Shown here: positions 41,910-49,253 of the stretch, piece after piece
How positions within the stretch are numbered: the first letter of the stretch is position 1
Layout of the letters: the number at the start of each line of letters is the position of its first letter
NCBI RefSeq assembly: GCF_002291145.1
Contig: NZ_NTGE01000046.1
Location: 1-52,477 of the forward strand
DNA: 52,477 nt
Direction: 5' to 3'
Origin: Streptomyces sp. SA15
GTDB taxonomy: Bacteria > Actinomycetota > Actinomycetes > Streptomycetales > Streptomycetaceae
Made by a program: the position numbers and the translations under genes
Notes under the pieces: model-generated
Told to the model about the DNA's origin: nothing
The model's database searches: none
The model's input: only the letters and a program-made list of their open reading frames with translations

Positions 41910-42836
41910 TCAGGACTTGGAAAGCGTGATCGTCGACTCCTGCTGTCCGGTGTCGGCGGTCACCGGGTAGTCCCGGTCATCGGCTCGGGCCCTGCTGCGC
42001 ATCGTCGCCGTACCAGGCTGGAACGAGGTGCCGGGTTCCCCGCTGGTGAGGCTGACAGACCAGGGGACGGGCGCGCCCGGGGTGCAGGCCACGGTCGTGT
42101 CATAGGTCGCGCTCGGCGTCTCCTTCTTCTGGATCTGGAAGACATGGCCGACGATCCAGACGCTCGTAGGCTTGTTGCACGTCACGGTGCCACCGACGGT
42201 GATCCGGCCATCCGGTCCGTCCACCGTGCCCTCGGGGTCGACGTTCATCCCCATGGCGAGTTCGACCGGAGGTTCGGGCATGACCGCGTGAACCGCACCG
42301 CGCACAGGCACCGTCGATCCGTTGCAGTACTGCTCGAAGGTGGCATCGAGCTCGCGGACGTAGCCGTAGGGGCCGAAAGCGATGTGCTGGATGGTGAAGG
42401 AGCCAGAGCTGGTGCTACACCATTTTTCGGTTCCGTTGACGTTCCCGCCGAACACCAGTTCCGGATCCTCCGGCTGGGCGTAGGGCCACTGCTTCGTCCC
42501 GGTGTACGTGGTGCCCTCAGTCAGCTTCTGACCATCGGGGGCGGCGACGATGAGACGCCAGAGCGTGCCCTCTTCCACATCGATCGCGACGTCAAGGACG
42601 TTCTGGTTGCTGCTGGCCTGGACGTCGAACATCTGGACCGCTCCAGCCGTGTACTCGTACGACTGGCCGCCAGAAATCGGCTCACCCGGATCGCCACTGA
42701 AACTCAGCGTTCCCGACGCCGCGCCATAGGCCTGCGCGGTGTCCACCAGCGGTGCGGCCGTGAGCGCGACTGTCATTGCCGTGACGACGCCCAGGGTGCG
42801 GGCGAGTATGCGTCTCGGCGTGGTGCTTCTCGTCAA
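41910..42836 (-). CDS. Secreted hypothetical protein (DUF6299-like C-terminus)
   Basis: A protein of about 308 aa. TTG at 42836 is chosen because a signal peptide (RRILARTLGVVTAMTVALTA, cleavage after DTAQA) follows and GGGGGA precedes; a GTG at 42887 is the alternative. The mature protein is beta-rich. Its first half includes SFSGDPGEPISGGQSYEYTA and a Cys pair (EKWCSTSSG, FEQYCNGST). The second half (DPEGTVDGPDGRITVGGTVT, CNKPTSVWIVGH, DTTVACTPGA) resembles the DUF6299 Ig-like domain, in which a G-T-V-T-C strand is followed by a second Cys. No catalytic motif was seen. It is a probable extracellular or wall-associated protein of unknown role. Confidence 0.75.
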   Translation of the reverse strand: MTRSTTPRRILARTLGVVTAMTVALTAAPLVDTAQAYGAASGTLSFSGDPGEPISGGQSYEYTAGAVQMFDVQASSNQNVLDVAIDVEEGTLWRLIVAAPDGQKLTEGTTYTGTKQWPYAQPEDPELVFGGNVNGTEKWCSTSSGSFTIQHIAFGPYGYVRELDATFEQYCNGSTVPVRGAVHAVMPEPPVELAMGMNVDPEGTVDGPDGRITVGGTVTCNKPTSVWIVGHVFQIQKKETPSATYDTTVACTPGAPVPWSVSLTSGEPGTSFQPGTATMRSRARADDRDYPVTADTGQQESTITLSKS

Positions 42837-43018
42837 GGTTCCCCCAGGGAGTTTTTCGCAAGACTTTGGTGAGGCCGTCAGCCCCACTAGGGAAGCGCTT
42901 GACCTTTAACAAACGTCACAACGGCCTCAGAAGCCCCGTCCGCACACGGCCTCGGGCGCGTGTCGGGGCGGCCGGTGTATCGGTAGTGGCGCGAGCTGGT
43001 GCCGACGGAGTGTGCGCG
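42837..43018. other. Intergenic stretch upstream of the DUF6299-like gene
   Basis: No gene seen. A locally AT-rich patch (TTGACCTTTAACAAACGTCAC, around 42899-42919) could hold promoter elements for the leftward gene. Confidence 0.35.
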
Positions 43019-43171
43019 CTACCGGCGCCCCCCCGTCGGCCGCCTCAGCAGGAACTTGCCCCGCTTGCCGATCGGCTTAGGCCACTCGGGGCGACGTGCC
43101 CAATGGTTGCGGGCCGTGTCGTAGGGGCGGCCGTGGCGGGGACTGAAGTTGAGCAGCCCCCGAGACGGCAT
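43019..43171 (-). pseudogene. Remnant of a small helix-turn-helix/excisionase-like gene
   Basis: A frame of ~50 codons includes RPYDTARNHWARRPEWPKPI and GKRGKFLL. This resembles the N-V-W-x-R-HP-x-WP-x-P-G-RG-K block of small MerR/excisionase-like DNA-binding proteins in Streptomyces plasmids and integrated elements. Its putative start lies inside the terminator hairpin at 43157-43188, so it is unlikely to be expressed as read. Confidence 0.35.
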
Positions 43172-43188
43172 GTGTTCCGTCTCGGGGG
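43157..43188 (-). terminator. Terminator of the regulator-acetyltransferase operon
   Basis: A perfect 12-bp stem (CCCCCGAGACGG / CCGTCTCGGGGG) with an 8-nt loop, 42 bp past the acetyltransferase stop. Confidence 0.85.
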
Positions 43189-43229
43189 CCGTCTGCTGCC
43201 CGCGCCCGCCACGGGGTGGGCGTTTCGAC

Positions 43230-43781
43230 TCAGCGGAGATCACGGACCATGCAGTCGTACAGCGGCGCCTCGTCCCACGGATGGGACACGCCGACCTTCC
43301 GGTACCCCCATGCCGCGTAGGCGGACTGCGCCGGCGCGGCCTCCGGTTCGGGCCGCATCGTCAACGTGACCCGCTCGACATCCAGGCCGTCGAGGAGCCG
43401 CGTGTGCAGCGCGGCGGCGATGCCGCGCCGCCGCCACGCCTTCCGTACGGCCAACTCGATGATGACGAACGTGCGGTAGCCGTCCTCGCGTGTGAAGTCC
43501 TCCGGCAGCTCGATGCGCTGGAGGTTCTTCCACCAGTGGGTGTCAGGGGCGAGGTAGTAGCCGTACGTGAAGCCGATGACCTCGTCTCCGTCGCGGGCCA
43601 GTACGAGACGGAAGCCGGGCCGCTGGGCGTGCACCTGGTAGTGGTCGATGAACTCGGCGACGTCGCCCGGGCCCTCGCAGTACGGCGGCTCGGCGTACAC
43701 CTCCTCGTAGGCGGGGAGGAAGGCGTCGAGTTGGTGGGCGCCGCCCGGACCTTCATGCCGCTCGTACGTCAGGTCGGCCAT
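43230..43781 (-). CDS. GNAT-family N-acetyltransferase
   Basis: A 183-aa protein. The ATG overlaps the stop of the upstream regulator gene (TGATG) and GGGAG lies seven bases before. The GNAT fold is indicated by LVLARDGDEVIGFTYGYYL, the acetyl-CoA motif AVRKAWRRRGIAAALHTRLL (R-x-x-G-x-A) and VERVTLTMRPEPEAAPAQSA, YAAWGYRKVG. It is co-translated with the XRE-TPR regulator, so both belong to the same regulatory unit, divergent from the degraded RiPP operon. Its substrate could be a peptide or small molecule; nothing in the sequence decides this. Confidence 0.88.
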   Translation of the reverse strand: MADLTYERHEGPGGAHQLDAFLPAYEEVYAEPPYCEGPGDVAEFIDHYQVHAQRPGFRLVLARDGDEVIGFTYGYYLAPDTHWWKNLQRIELPEDFTREDGYRTFVIIELAVRKAWRRRGIAAALHTRLLDGLDVERVTLTMRPEPEAAPAQSAYAAWGYRKVGVSHPWDEAPLYDCMVRDLR

Positions 43782-45076
43782 CACACGGCTCCCTTCTGCT
43801 GGGTGGTGTACTCGGTCAGCTCACCGGTGGCATCGCGGGCGCTCACCGCGTCGACGCTTCGAAGGAGGTCCCGCACCTCGGCCACCCGGCGGTTCACGCG
43901 GCCGGACTCCACCTCTTCGAGGTGGGTGAGGCTGCCGACCGCTTCGGCCGCGCCCTCGTCGACTTCGCCGGCCTGGACCAGACTGCGGGCGAGGGTCATC
44001 CGGTACAGGGCTCGATTGCGCCCGTACGACCGGTCTTGGTGGGCGAGCGCTGCCCGCAGGAAGGGCACCGCGGCCTTGTGATGCCCGGTGTCGGAGTACA
44101 GCAGGCCCTGGGCGTAGTCGAGTTCGGCGTGCCCGTGGAAGGCGGCCCAGTCCGGGGCAGGGTGTCCGCGGTCGAAGCGGTCCACCATGCGCATGGAGTC
44201 GGCGAGTCGCTTGCGTGCGCTGCTCTGGTCCTTCATGAGGGCCAGGGCGCGGGCCTCGCGGGCGGAGATCAGGGACAGCAGTACCGGGGAGCCGAAGGGG
44301 ACGGCCAGCGAGTGGGCGGCGCGCGCCAGGTCGTAGCCGTCGCGGGGCCGTCCTTCGTAGCTGGCCTGCATGCTCAGTGAGACGAGGACCAGGACCTGAA
44401 GGCCTGCGTCGTGGAGCATGGTCGCGGTGGTCAGGGCCTCGCCCCAGTAGCGGCGGGCGGTGTCCTGTTCGTCGGCGTCGTAGTACAGCCAGGCACAGTG
44501 CTCGGCCGTTTCGCCCGCGAGGAGCTGGAGTTGGCGGCCGATGGTGTCCGGATAGCTGCTGGTGTTGATGATCCGGCGCACACGCCGGAGGTGGCGGACG
44601 GCAAGGGACCGGACGTCGCCGCCTCCGTATGCGTCATCGAGCGTGTACAGCGACCGCAGGCCCTCGCGGAGTTCGAGAAGGTGAGCGGTCCCCACGGCAT
44701 CCGGGATCCCGGTGCTCTCCCGAGGTCCCACCGCCAGGCCGGCGGCGAGGCCGACGGAGTCGGCGACGAAGGTCCTGCGGTCCACGTTCACCTCTTTCGG
44801 CGGTGTTTGAGGTGCGTCCGCCGTCGTGCTTGGCCCTGGCCCCGGGAAGCCGAGGTCAGCGGGGTTCATGCCGAACATCGCGTGCAGCACCCGCCAGGCC
44901 GGGGGGTGTGGCCTGGGTGGATTCGGCTGCCGCCACCGCCGGAACTGGCGATCGGTGACGGTCACCTGTTCCCCGACTAATTCGGCGGTCGCCTCGAAGG
45001 CCGGGATGAACGTCGCCGGTTTGGCCCATCCACGCTCTATGCAGGCACGTGCGAACGGCGTCAGCGTTTCATCCAC
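43781..45076 (-). CDS. XRE-type regulator with TPR-like C-terminal domain
   Basis: A 431-aa protein. The GTG start has GGAGG about seven bases upstream; longer readings are unsupported and run into the divergent promoter. Residues ~1-75 are a helical DNA-binding region (TPFARACIERGWAKPATFIP, VTVTDRQFRRWRQPNP, AWRVLHAMFGMNPADLGF). A linker follows, then a long alpha-helical repeat region (RRYWGEALTTATMLHDAGLQ, YDLARAAHSLAVPFGS, AELDYAQGLLYSDTGHHKAA, NRALYRMTLARSLVQAGEVD). Such regulators often stand divergent to ATP-grasp RiPP operons in Streptomyces, as here. It would bind the ~195-bp shared region. Confidence 0.85.
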   Translation of the reverse strand: MDETLTPFARACIERGWAKPATFIPAFEATAELVGEQVTVTDRQFRRWRQPNPPRPHPPAWRVLHAMFGMNPADLGFPGPGPSTTADAPQTPPKEVNVDRRTFVADSVGLAAGLAVGPRESTGIPDAVGTAHLLELREGLRSLYTLDDAYGGGDVRSLAVRHLRRVRRIINTSSYPDTIGRQLQLLAGETAEHCAWLYYDADEQDTARRYWGEALTTATMLHDAGLQVLVLVSLSMQASYEGRPRDGYDLARAAHSLAVPFGSPVLLSLISAREARALALMKDQSSARKRLADSMRMVDRFDRGHPAPDWAAFHGHAELDYAQGLLYSDTGHHKAAVPFLRAALAHQDRSYGRNRALYRMTLARSLVQAGEVDEGAAEAVGSLTHLEEVESGRVNRRVAEVRDLLRSVDAVSARDATGELTEYTTQQKGAV

Positions 45077-45271
45077 CCCTGGCCTCCCCGAAGGTGTCTG
45101 CTCTCGTCGACCGTAGCCGCCGTGCTGGACTCGAAAAGTCCGGCGGCTGAGAAAAAGTCCGGCGGAAGGTCCGCGCGTACGTCCGGTGGCGCTCCGTGAA
45201 CGACGGTTGTCTCTACGTGACAGCAGAGGCGCTGTTGACGTCGAACGCGAGAACCACCGAGGGACGCGACG
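45077..45271. promoter_or_regulatory. Divergent promoter region of the RiPP locus
   Basis: A 195-bp gap between the divergent regulator and anti-sigma genes. It contains a direct repeat AAAAGTCCGGCGG / AAAAAGTCCGGCGG at about 45137-45165, a candidate regulator site. No other element is clear. Confidence 0.45.
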
Positions 45272-45685
45272 ATGACCATGACCGCTGTACCCGTAGGACC
45301 ACAGCGCTATCAGGAGCGCTATCCGGCGACGCTGGAGGCCGCCACTCAGGCACGGCGGGACATAGCGCTCGCACTGGAGACGTGGGGCCTGCCTCAGCTG
45401 GTCGACGTCGCCAAGCAGGTCGTTACGGAGCTGGTGGCCAACGCGGTGGAGCACACGGACGCCGCCACGGTCGGCGCTTCGATCACCCGCACCGGCACCG
45501 TGTCCGCGCGGGTCGTCGTGACGGACACCTCGCGCACCAGACCCACCCCGGGCACACCGGCGGCCGACGACGAGAGCGGCCGCGGCCTGGTCCTCGTCGA
45601 CGCCCTCGCCCACGCGTGGGGCAGTGAGCTGGTGCACGGCGGGAAACGCGTGTGGGCCGAGCTGCGCGCGGACGGCGAACAGTGA
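45272..45685 (+). CDS. ATP-binding anti-sigma-factor-like protein (HATPase_c_2)
   Basis: A 137-aa protein. The ATG follows GAGGGA. The RsbW/SpoIIAB-type GHKL fold has N-box VVTELVANAVEHT and G1/G2-like VVVTDTSRTRP, DDESGRGLVLVDALAHAWG. Such single-domain kinases bind anti-sigma partners or act as stand-alone modules in Streptomyces; they are often adjacent to XRE/TPR regulators. Its TGA overlaps a GTG start for the next small ORF. It is the first gene of the degraded ATP-grasp RiPP operon. Confidence 0.9.
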   Translation: MTMTAVPVGPQRYQERYPATLEAATQARRDIALALETWGLPQLVDVAKQVVTELVANAVEHTDAATVGASITRTGTVSARVVVTDTSRTRPTPGTPAADDESGRGLVLVDALAHAWGSELVHGGKRVWAELRADGEQ

Positions 45686-45887
45686 GCGCGCCCGCCGTGG
45701 CCGAGCTGCCGCGCGTGGACCAGCTCAGCCCGCGCCAGCGATCGCCCTCGACTGCGCGCGCTGCGCCCGCCGGTTGGGGATGGCCGGCCTCGTGTGGAGC
45801 CGGTCCGCCACCCTGGCCGGGAGCTGCACGAACACGAACTGGGACAGCAAGAATGACGACACCGCCGCCCCGTACCTGATGCGGTGA
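45682..45887 (+). pseudogene. Frameshifted small ORF, possible RiPP precursor/zinc-ribbon remnant
   Basis: A GTG overlapping the anti-sigma stop begins SAPAVAELPRVDQLSPRQR. Near 45745 the coding sense moves to another frame, APAIALDCARCARRLGMAGL with a CxxC, ending in NTNWDSKNDDTAAPYLMR whose TGA overlaps the ATP-grasp start. Both overlaps show that a gene once bridged this gap. The Thr/Asn/Asp-rich tail is reminiscent of graspetide precursor ends, but no PWGL-type leader is present, so the identity is open. Confidence 0.45.
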
Positions 45888-46827
45888 CACAGCATCTGTC
45901 CGGCGGCCCGGTGCTGGTCGTCACCAAGGAACTAGACCCCGCAGCGGACCTGGTGATCGACGAGCTGACGATCCGGCACGTGCCGGTGATGCGGTTCGAC
46001 ATGGGCGACTTCCCGCTCACCGTCTCTCTGTCCGTCGAGCACGCTGCAGCACCTTGGGCGGGGGTCCTGGCTGACGAGTACCGCTCCGTGCGGCTGGAGG
46101 AGGTGAGGGCCGTCTACTACAGGCGGCCCCGCCTTCCCGCCGTCTCCGAGCGGCTGGAGGAGCCCCACCGCTCGTGGGCGAACGAACCGGCGTTGGCCGG
46201 CCTGCTCGGCACGCTGTACGCGCTGCCGGGACGTGGGTCAACCGACCCGAGGTGGACGGCATGGCCTCCCACAAGCCGGGACAGCTCCCGGTAACGGCTG
46301 CGCACGGACTCCGTACGCCCCGCTCACTGATCACCACGGAGCCGGAGGCGGCCCGGAAGTTCTGCAACCAGGTCGGCGGCCGGATGATCTGCAAGCCGCT
46401 CATGGGCGGTCCGCTGGAGTACCCGGACGGCCGCCGCACCGGGGTCCCCACCCACGTGGTCGACCCCGACGCCATCGACGACTCCGTGTCCCTGACGGCG
46501 CACCTGTTCCAGGAGTGGGTGCCCAAGTCGCACGAGGTGCGGCTGACCGTCGTGGGCACGGACATGTTCGCCGCCGAGATCCACGCGGGCAGCGACACGG
46601 CCCGCGTGGACTGGCGCAGCGACTACGACGCCCTCACCTACGACGTGTGCAAAGTCCCGGACGACGTACGGACGGGCGTGCTGGGCTGGCTGGAGCACTT
46701 CCGGCTCAACTTCGGCGCGTTCGACTTCGCGGTCACCCCGTCCGGAGAGTGGTCCTGGATCCAGAACAAGACGGGCCTACCCATCGCCGCGCATATCGCT
46801 GATCTACTCGCCAAGGGACGACCATGA
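45884..46827 (+). pseudogene. Inactivated ATP-grasp RiPP ligase (TgmB/MvdD-like)
   Basis: GTG 45884 begins SGGPVLVVTKELDPAADLVI, then VPVMRFDMGDFPL, EVRAVYYRRP and ALAGLLGTLYALPGR. At ~46233 one base is lost and the frame moves to WVNRPEVDGMASHKPGQLP, LRTPRSLITTEPEAARKF, GGRMICKPL, LTAHLFQEWVPKSHEVRLTV and ARVDWRSDYDALTYDV. This is the complete order of motifs of the ~315-aa ligases that form ester/amide crosslinks in graspetides. Near the end GEW is followed at once by SWIQNKTGLPIA. The intervening ~10 residues with the metal-binding E-x-N-PNGQW motif are missing. Two independent lesions mean the enzyme is dead. Confidence 0.8.
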
Positions 46828-47930
46828 CGACGCACACCGAAGAGCGCGCTGCCGAGCTGCGCGTGGCGCTGGCTGACGGCCTGGAGGCCAGCGGCCAACT
46901 CACAGACCCAACATGGCGGAAGGTGTTCGAGACCGTTCCGCGCCACCCGTACGTGCCCGAGTTCTGGGCCTTGACAGGCGAAGGGCAGCGGCGAGTGACG
47001 TCCGCCGACCCGGACTGGCTTGACCTGGTGTACACGGATGACGCGCTGGCGACGCAGCTGACCGACGGCGTGGCCACCTCGTCGTCGACGGCCCCCGGCC
47101 TGATGCTCACCATGCTCCAGGCCCTCGACGTCGTCGACGGTCACCGGGTGCTGGAGATCGCGACCGGCACGGGCTACAACGCCGCGCTCCTGTCGGAGCG
47201 GCTCGGCAGCCACCAGGTCGTCACCGTGGAGGTTGACCCGGTGCTGGCGCGGCTGGCGGGATCGCGGCTACGGCGCTCCGGATACACCCCGCTCGTCCAC
47301 GCCGGGGACGGCCGCGAGGGCCACCCGGGCCAGGCCCCCTACGACCGGCTCATCGCCACCTGTGGCTTCAGCACGATCCCGGCCGCGTGGCTGGAGCAGG
47401 TGAAGCCCGCAGGCCTGATCGTGTGCCCGGTGGGCTGGGGCACGGTGTGCCTGGTCGTCGCCGACGACGGCCGTGCCGAGGGCAGGTTCCTGCCCGCCCG
47501 CTCGTACTTCATGGCCGTACGCGACGCCGGCACCACCGGCACTCCGGCCCACCCGGGCAGGCCGGACGCGACGAGCGGCCGACTGACCGGCCTGGAGCTG
47601 GCCGCCGTCGCCGAGGACGAGGCATTCCGCTTCGTGCTGTCCCTCGTCGCTCCCGACACCGGGTTCGCCTTCGAGCGCGGCGACGATGGCCTCGTGACGG
47701 CCGTGGAGCTGTGGGGCACTGACGGCGCGTGGGCGCGCGCCGAGGACGGCGCCGTACGGCAGGCAGGGCCGCGCCCGCTGTGGGATGCGGTGGAGGCCGC
47801 GCACGAGCTGTACGTCGAGCACGGCCGACCGGGCCGGGAGCGCTTCGGGGTGACCGTGACCGCCGAGGGACAGAGCATCTGGCTCGATACCTCGAGTCGG
47901 CCAGTGCCTCGGGCCGCCGCGACGGCCTGA
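46824..47930 (+). CDS. PIMT-like methyltransferase of an ATP-grasp RiPP locus
   Basis: A 368-aa protein starting at an ATGA overlap with the ligase gene. The N-terminal PCMT domain has TDPTWRKVFETVPRHPYVP, SSSTAPGLMLTMLQAL, the SAM-binding VLEIATGTGYNAALLSERL and YDRLIATCGFSTIPAAWLEQ. A C-terminal ~140-residue extension follows (GFAFERGDDGLVTAVELWGT, PLWDAVEAAHELY). This fused PIMT type accompanies graspetide ligases, where it methylates an Asp side chain to give an aspartimide/isoAsp in the product. The gene is intact although its partner is broken, so it may be an orphan or act on other proteins. Confidence 0.85.
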   Translation: MTTHTEERAAELRVALADGLEASGQLTDPTWRKVFETVPRHPYVPEFWALTGEGQRRVTSADPDWLDLVYTDDALATQLTDGVATSSSTAPGLMLTMLQALDVVDGHRVLEIATGTGYNAALLSERLGSHQVVTVEVDPVLARLAGSRLRRSGYTPLVHAGDGREGHPGQAPYDRLIATCGFSTIPAAWLEQVKPAGLIVCPVGWGTVCLVVADDGRAEGRFLPARSYFMAVRDAGTTGTPAHPGRPDATSGRLTGLELAAVAEDEAFRFVLSLVAPDTGFAFERGDDGLVTAVELWGTDGAWARAEDGAVRQAGPRPLWDAVEAAHELYVEHGRPGRERFGVTVTAEGQSIWLDTSSRPVPRAAATA

Positions 47931-47949
47931 GCCCCCGACTCGCCTGCAC

Positions 47950-47988
47950 GGGGCTCTGCGCGACCTACTGGGCGTTGCGCGGAGCCCC
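47950..47988 (+). terminator. Terminator of the RiPP operon
   Basis: Arms GGGGCTCTGCGC and GCGCGGAGCCCC (one mismatch) enclose 15 bases, 19 bp past the methyltransferase stop. Confidence 0.65.
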
Positions 47989-48195
47989 GTCCTTCTGCTT
48001 GGTCAGTGAGCGCTTCTGGAAGAGATCCGGTGGCACCCGCTTTAGGAGTTCGATCGCTCCTCGGCACCATCGGGGAGCCACCTGGCCACGCTGGCCATGC
48101 CAGACCGCCTGGGAGTGCTGACGTCCGGCCCCGTTGACGTCACTCGTGGATGTCAGAAGGGGGCAACCGCGTGCACTCGCTGACACGATGGTCCC

Positions 48196-48510
48196 GTGGT
48201 TGACCTGGAGCGCATCAAAGCAGAGACCATGACGTATTTCCGAGCACTCGATGAAGCCGCCACCCAGCGGCACCACTTCCGCCACGCTGACGAGGAGGGT
48301 GGCTTGTGGTACATCGAGGCCGTACCTGACCGCGGTGAGTTGGTCGTCATCAAGCAAGCCGAGCTGACTTCGGCCGGCCAACTCCACCGGTACAGCTGGG
48401 AGCACCTGGAGGACGAGCACGGCTTCCTGACGGACCAAGCGATCGATCCTGAAGAGGATCCGCTGGAAGCCATCCCGGCCGAAGAGTTCCTGCGGGTGTG
48501 GACTCGGTGA
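48196..48510 (+). CDS. Small hypothetical protein
   Basis: A 104-aa protein with GTG start (MVDLERIKAETMTYFRALDE). The sequence is acidic and well-formed: HHFRHADEEGGLWYIEAVPD, ELVVIKQAELTSAGQLHRYS, WEHLEDEHGFLTDQAIDPEE and a closing EEFLRVWTR. A short alpha-beta fold is likely. No family was recognised. It stands alone next to the pentapeptide-protein region; a role as an immunity- or antitoxin-like small acidic protein is only a thought. Confidence 0.65.
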   Translation: MVDLERIKAETMTYFRALDEAATQRHHFRHADEEGGLWYIEAVPDRGELVVIKQAELTSAGQLHRYSWEHLEDEHGFLTDQAIDPEEDPLEAIPAEEFLRVWTR

Positions 48511-48660
48511 GCGGGCTGGACAACCACCTTAGGAGAGAGGCTGGGGGATCGTGCCGGTGAGCTGCGGTCTTGTTACCAGGTGAGGCGCCCGGCAACTCGA
48601 CCGCAGGACACCCTCATTGACCGTGGCTGACCTCTGCATCTGGCACGGTTGTGGCACGAA
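48511..48660. other. Intergenic stretch
   Basis: No gene or clear signal; it leads into the left direct repeat. Confidence 0.3.
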
Positions 48661-48779
48661 CCTCAGCCGACGACAGTCAGCCACGACGGCGGGTGCGCCG
48701 GCCGATCAGGCACGCGTATGCCTCGCTGTACCCCCACCGGTCTCAGCCACGCTACCGGCTTGTGTCGTCGACCAGAGCA
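48661..48779. repeat. Left copy of a ~118-bp direct repeat
   Basis: This aligns end to end with 50787-50903 (both begin CCTCAGCCGACGACAGTCAG and end CGTCGACCAGAGCA) with about a dozen mismatches and a small gap. The two copies enclose 2.0 kb with the pentapeptide-repeat gene. Neither copy codes for anything convincing. Confidence 0.85.
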
Positions 48780-49253
48780 AGCTGCGACGGTCGGCTCGCA
48801 ACGGTAGCTTCGGGGCCCTCAGCTTGGGAAGCTGCGAGCATTTGGGGCTGGTTCGGGTGCTGACCTGGGCGAACGGCCGGGGCGTGGCCTCGTCGGGCTG
48901 GGCTGCGTTCCCCGTGGTTCCCCGCTGTTCCCGCTTCTTCTGGTGCGCTTGTGGTGCGGCTCGCATCATCGGCCTGCTTCAGTGGGGCCCTCGTCTATGC
49001 CCTGGTGTGCATGGGGTCTTATTCACGCTCACTGCGCTCGTCGGGGTTCGATACAGTCGCACCTTTCCCGCTGGGTGTACTTGCCGGAAACGTCAACGCT
49101 GACAGAGTCCCAGAGGGGCTCGGACTCGGGGGAGTGTCCGCCTGCCGTGTGCCACTGAACTTTGGGGTAGGCGCGGCGCAGGGACCGGAGAGCGGCTTGG
49201 GCTTCTGGTTGAGCGAATCAGGCATTAGCCCTCCCAGCTTGGCCGGACACCCT
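48780..49253. other. Intergenic region inside the direct repeats
   Basis: About 470 bp without a supported gene; open frames here have no coding character. It lies 3' of the leftward pentapeptide gene. Confidence 0.4.

Noticed and set aside
49030..49065. GGTTCGATAC resembling a tRNA T-arm
   Set aside because: No acceptor, D-arm or anticodon stem could be built around it.
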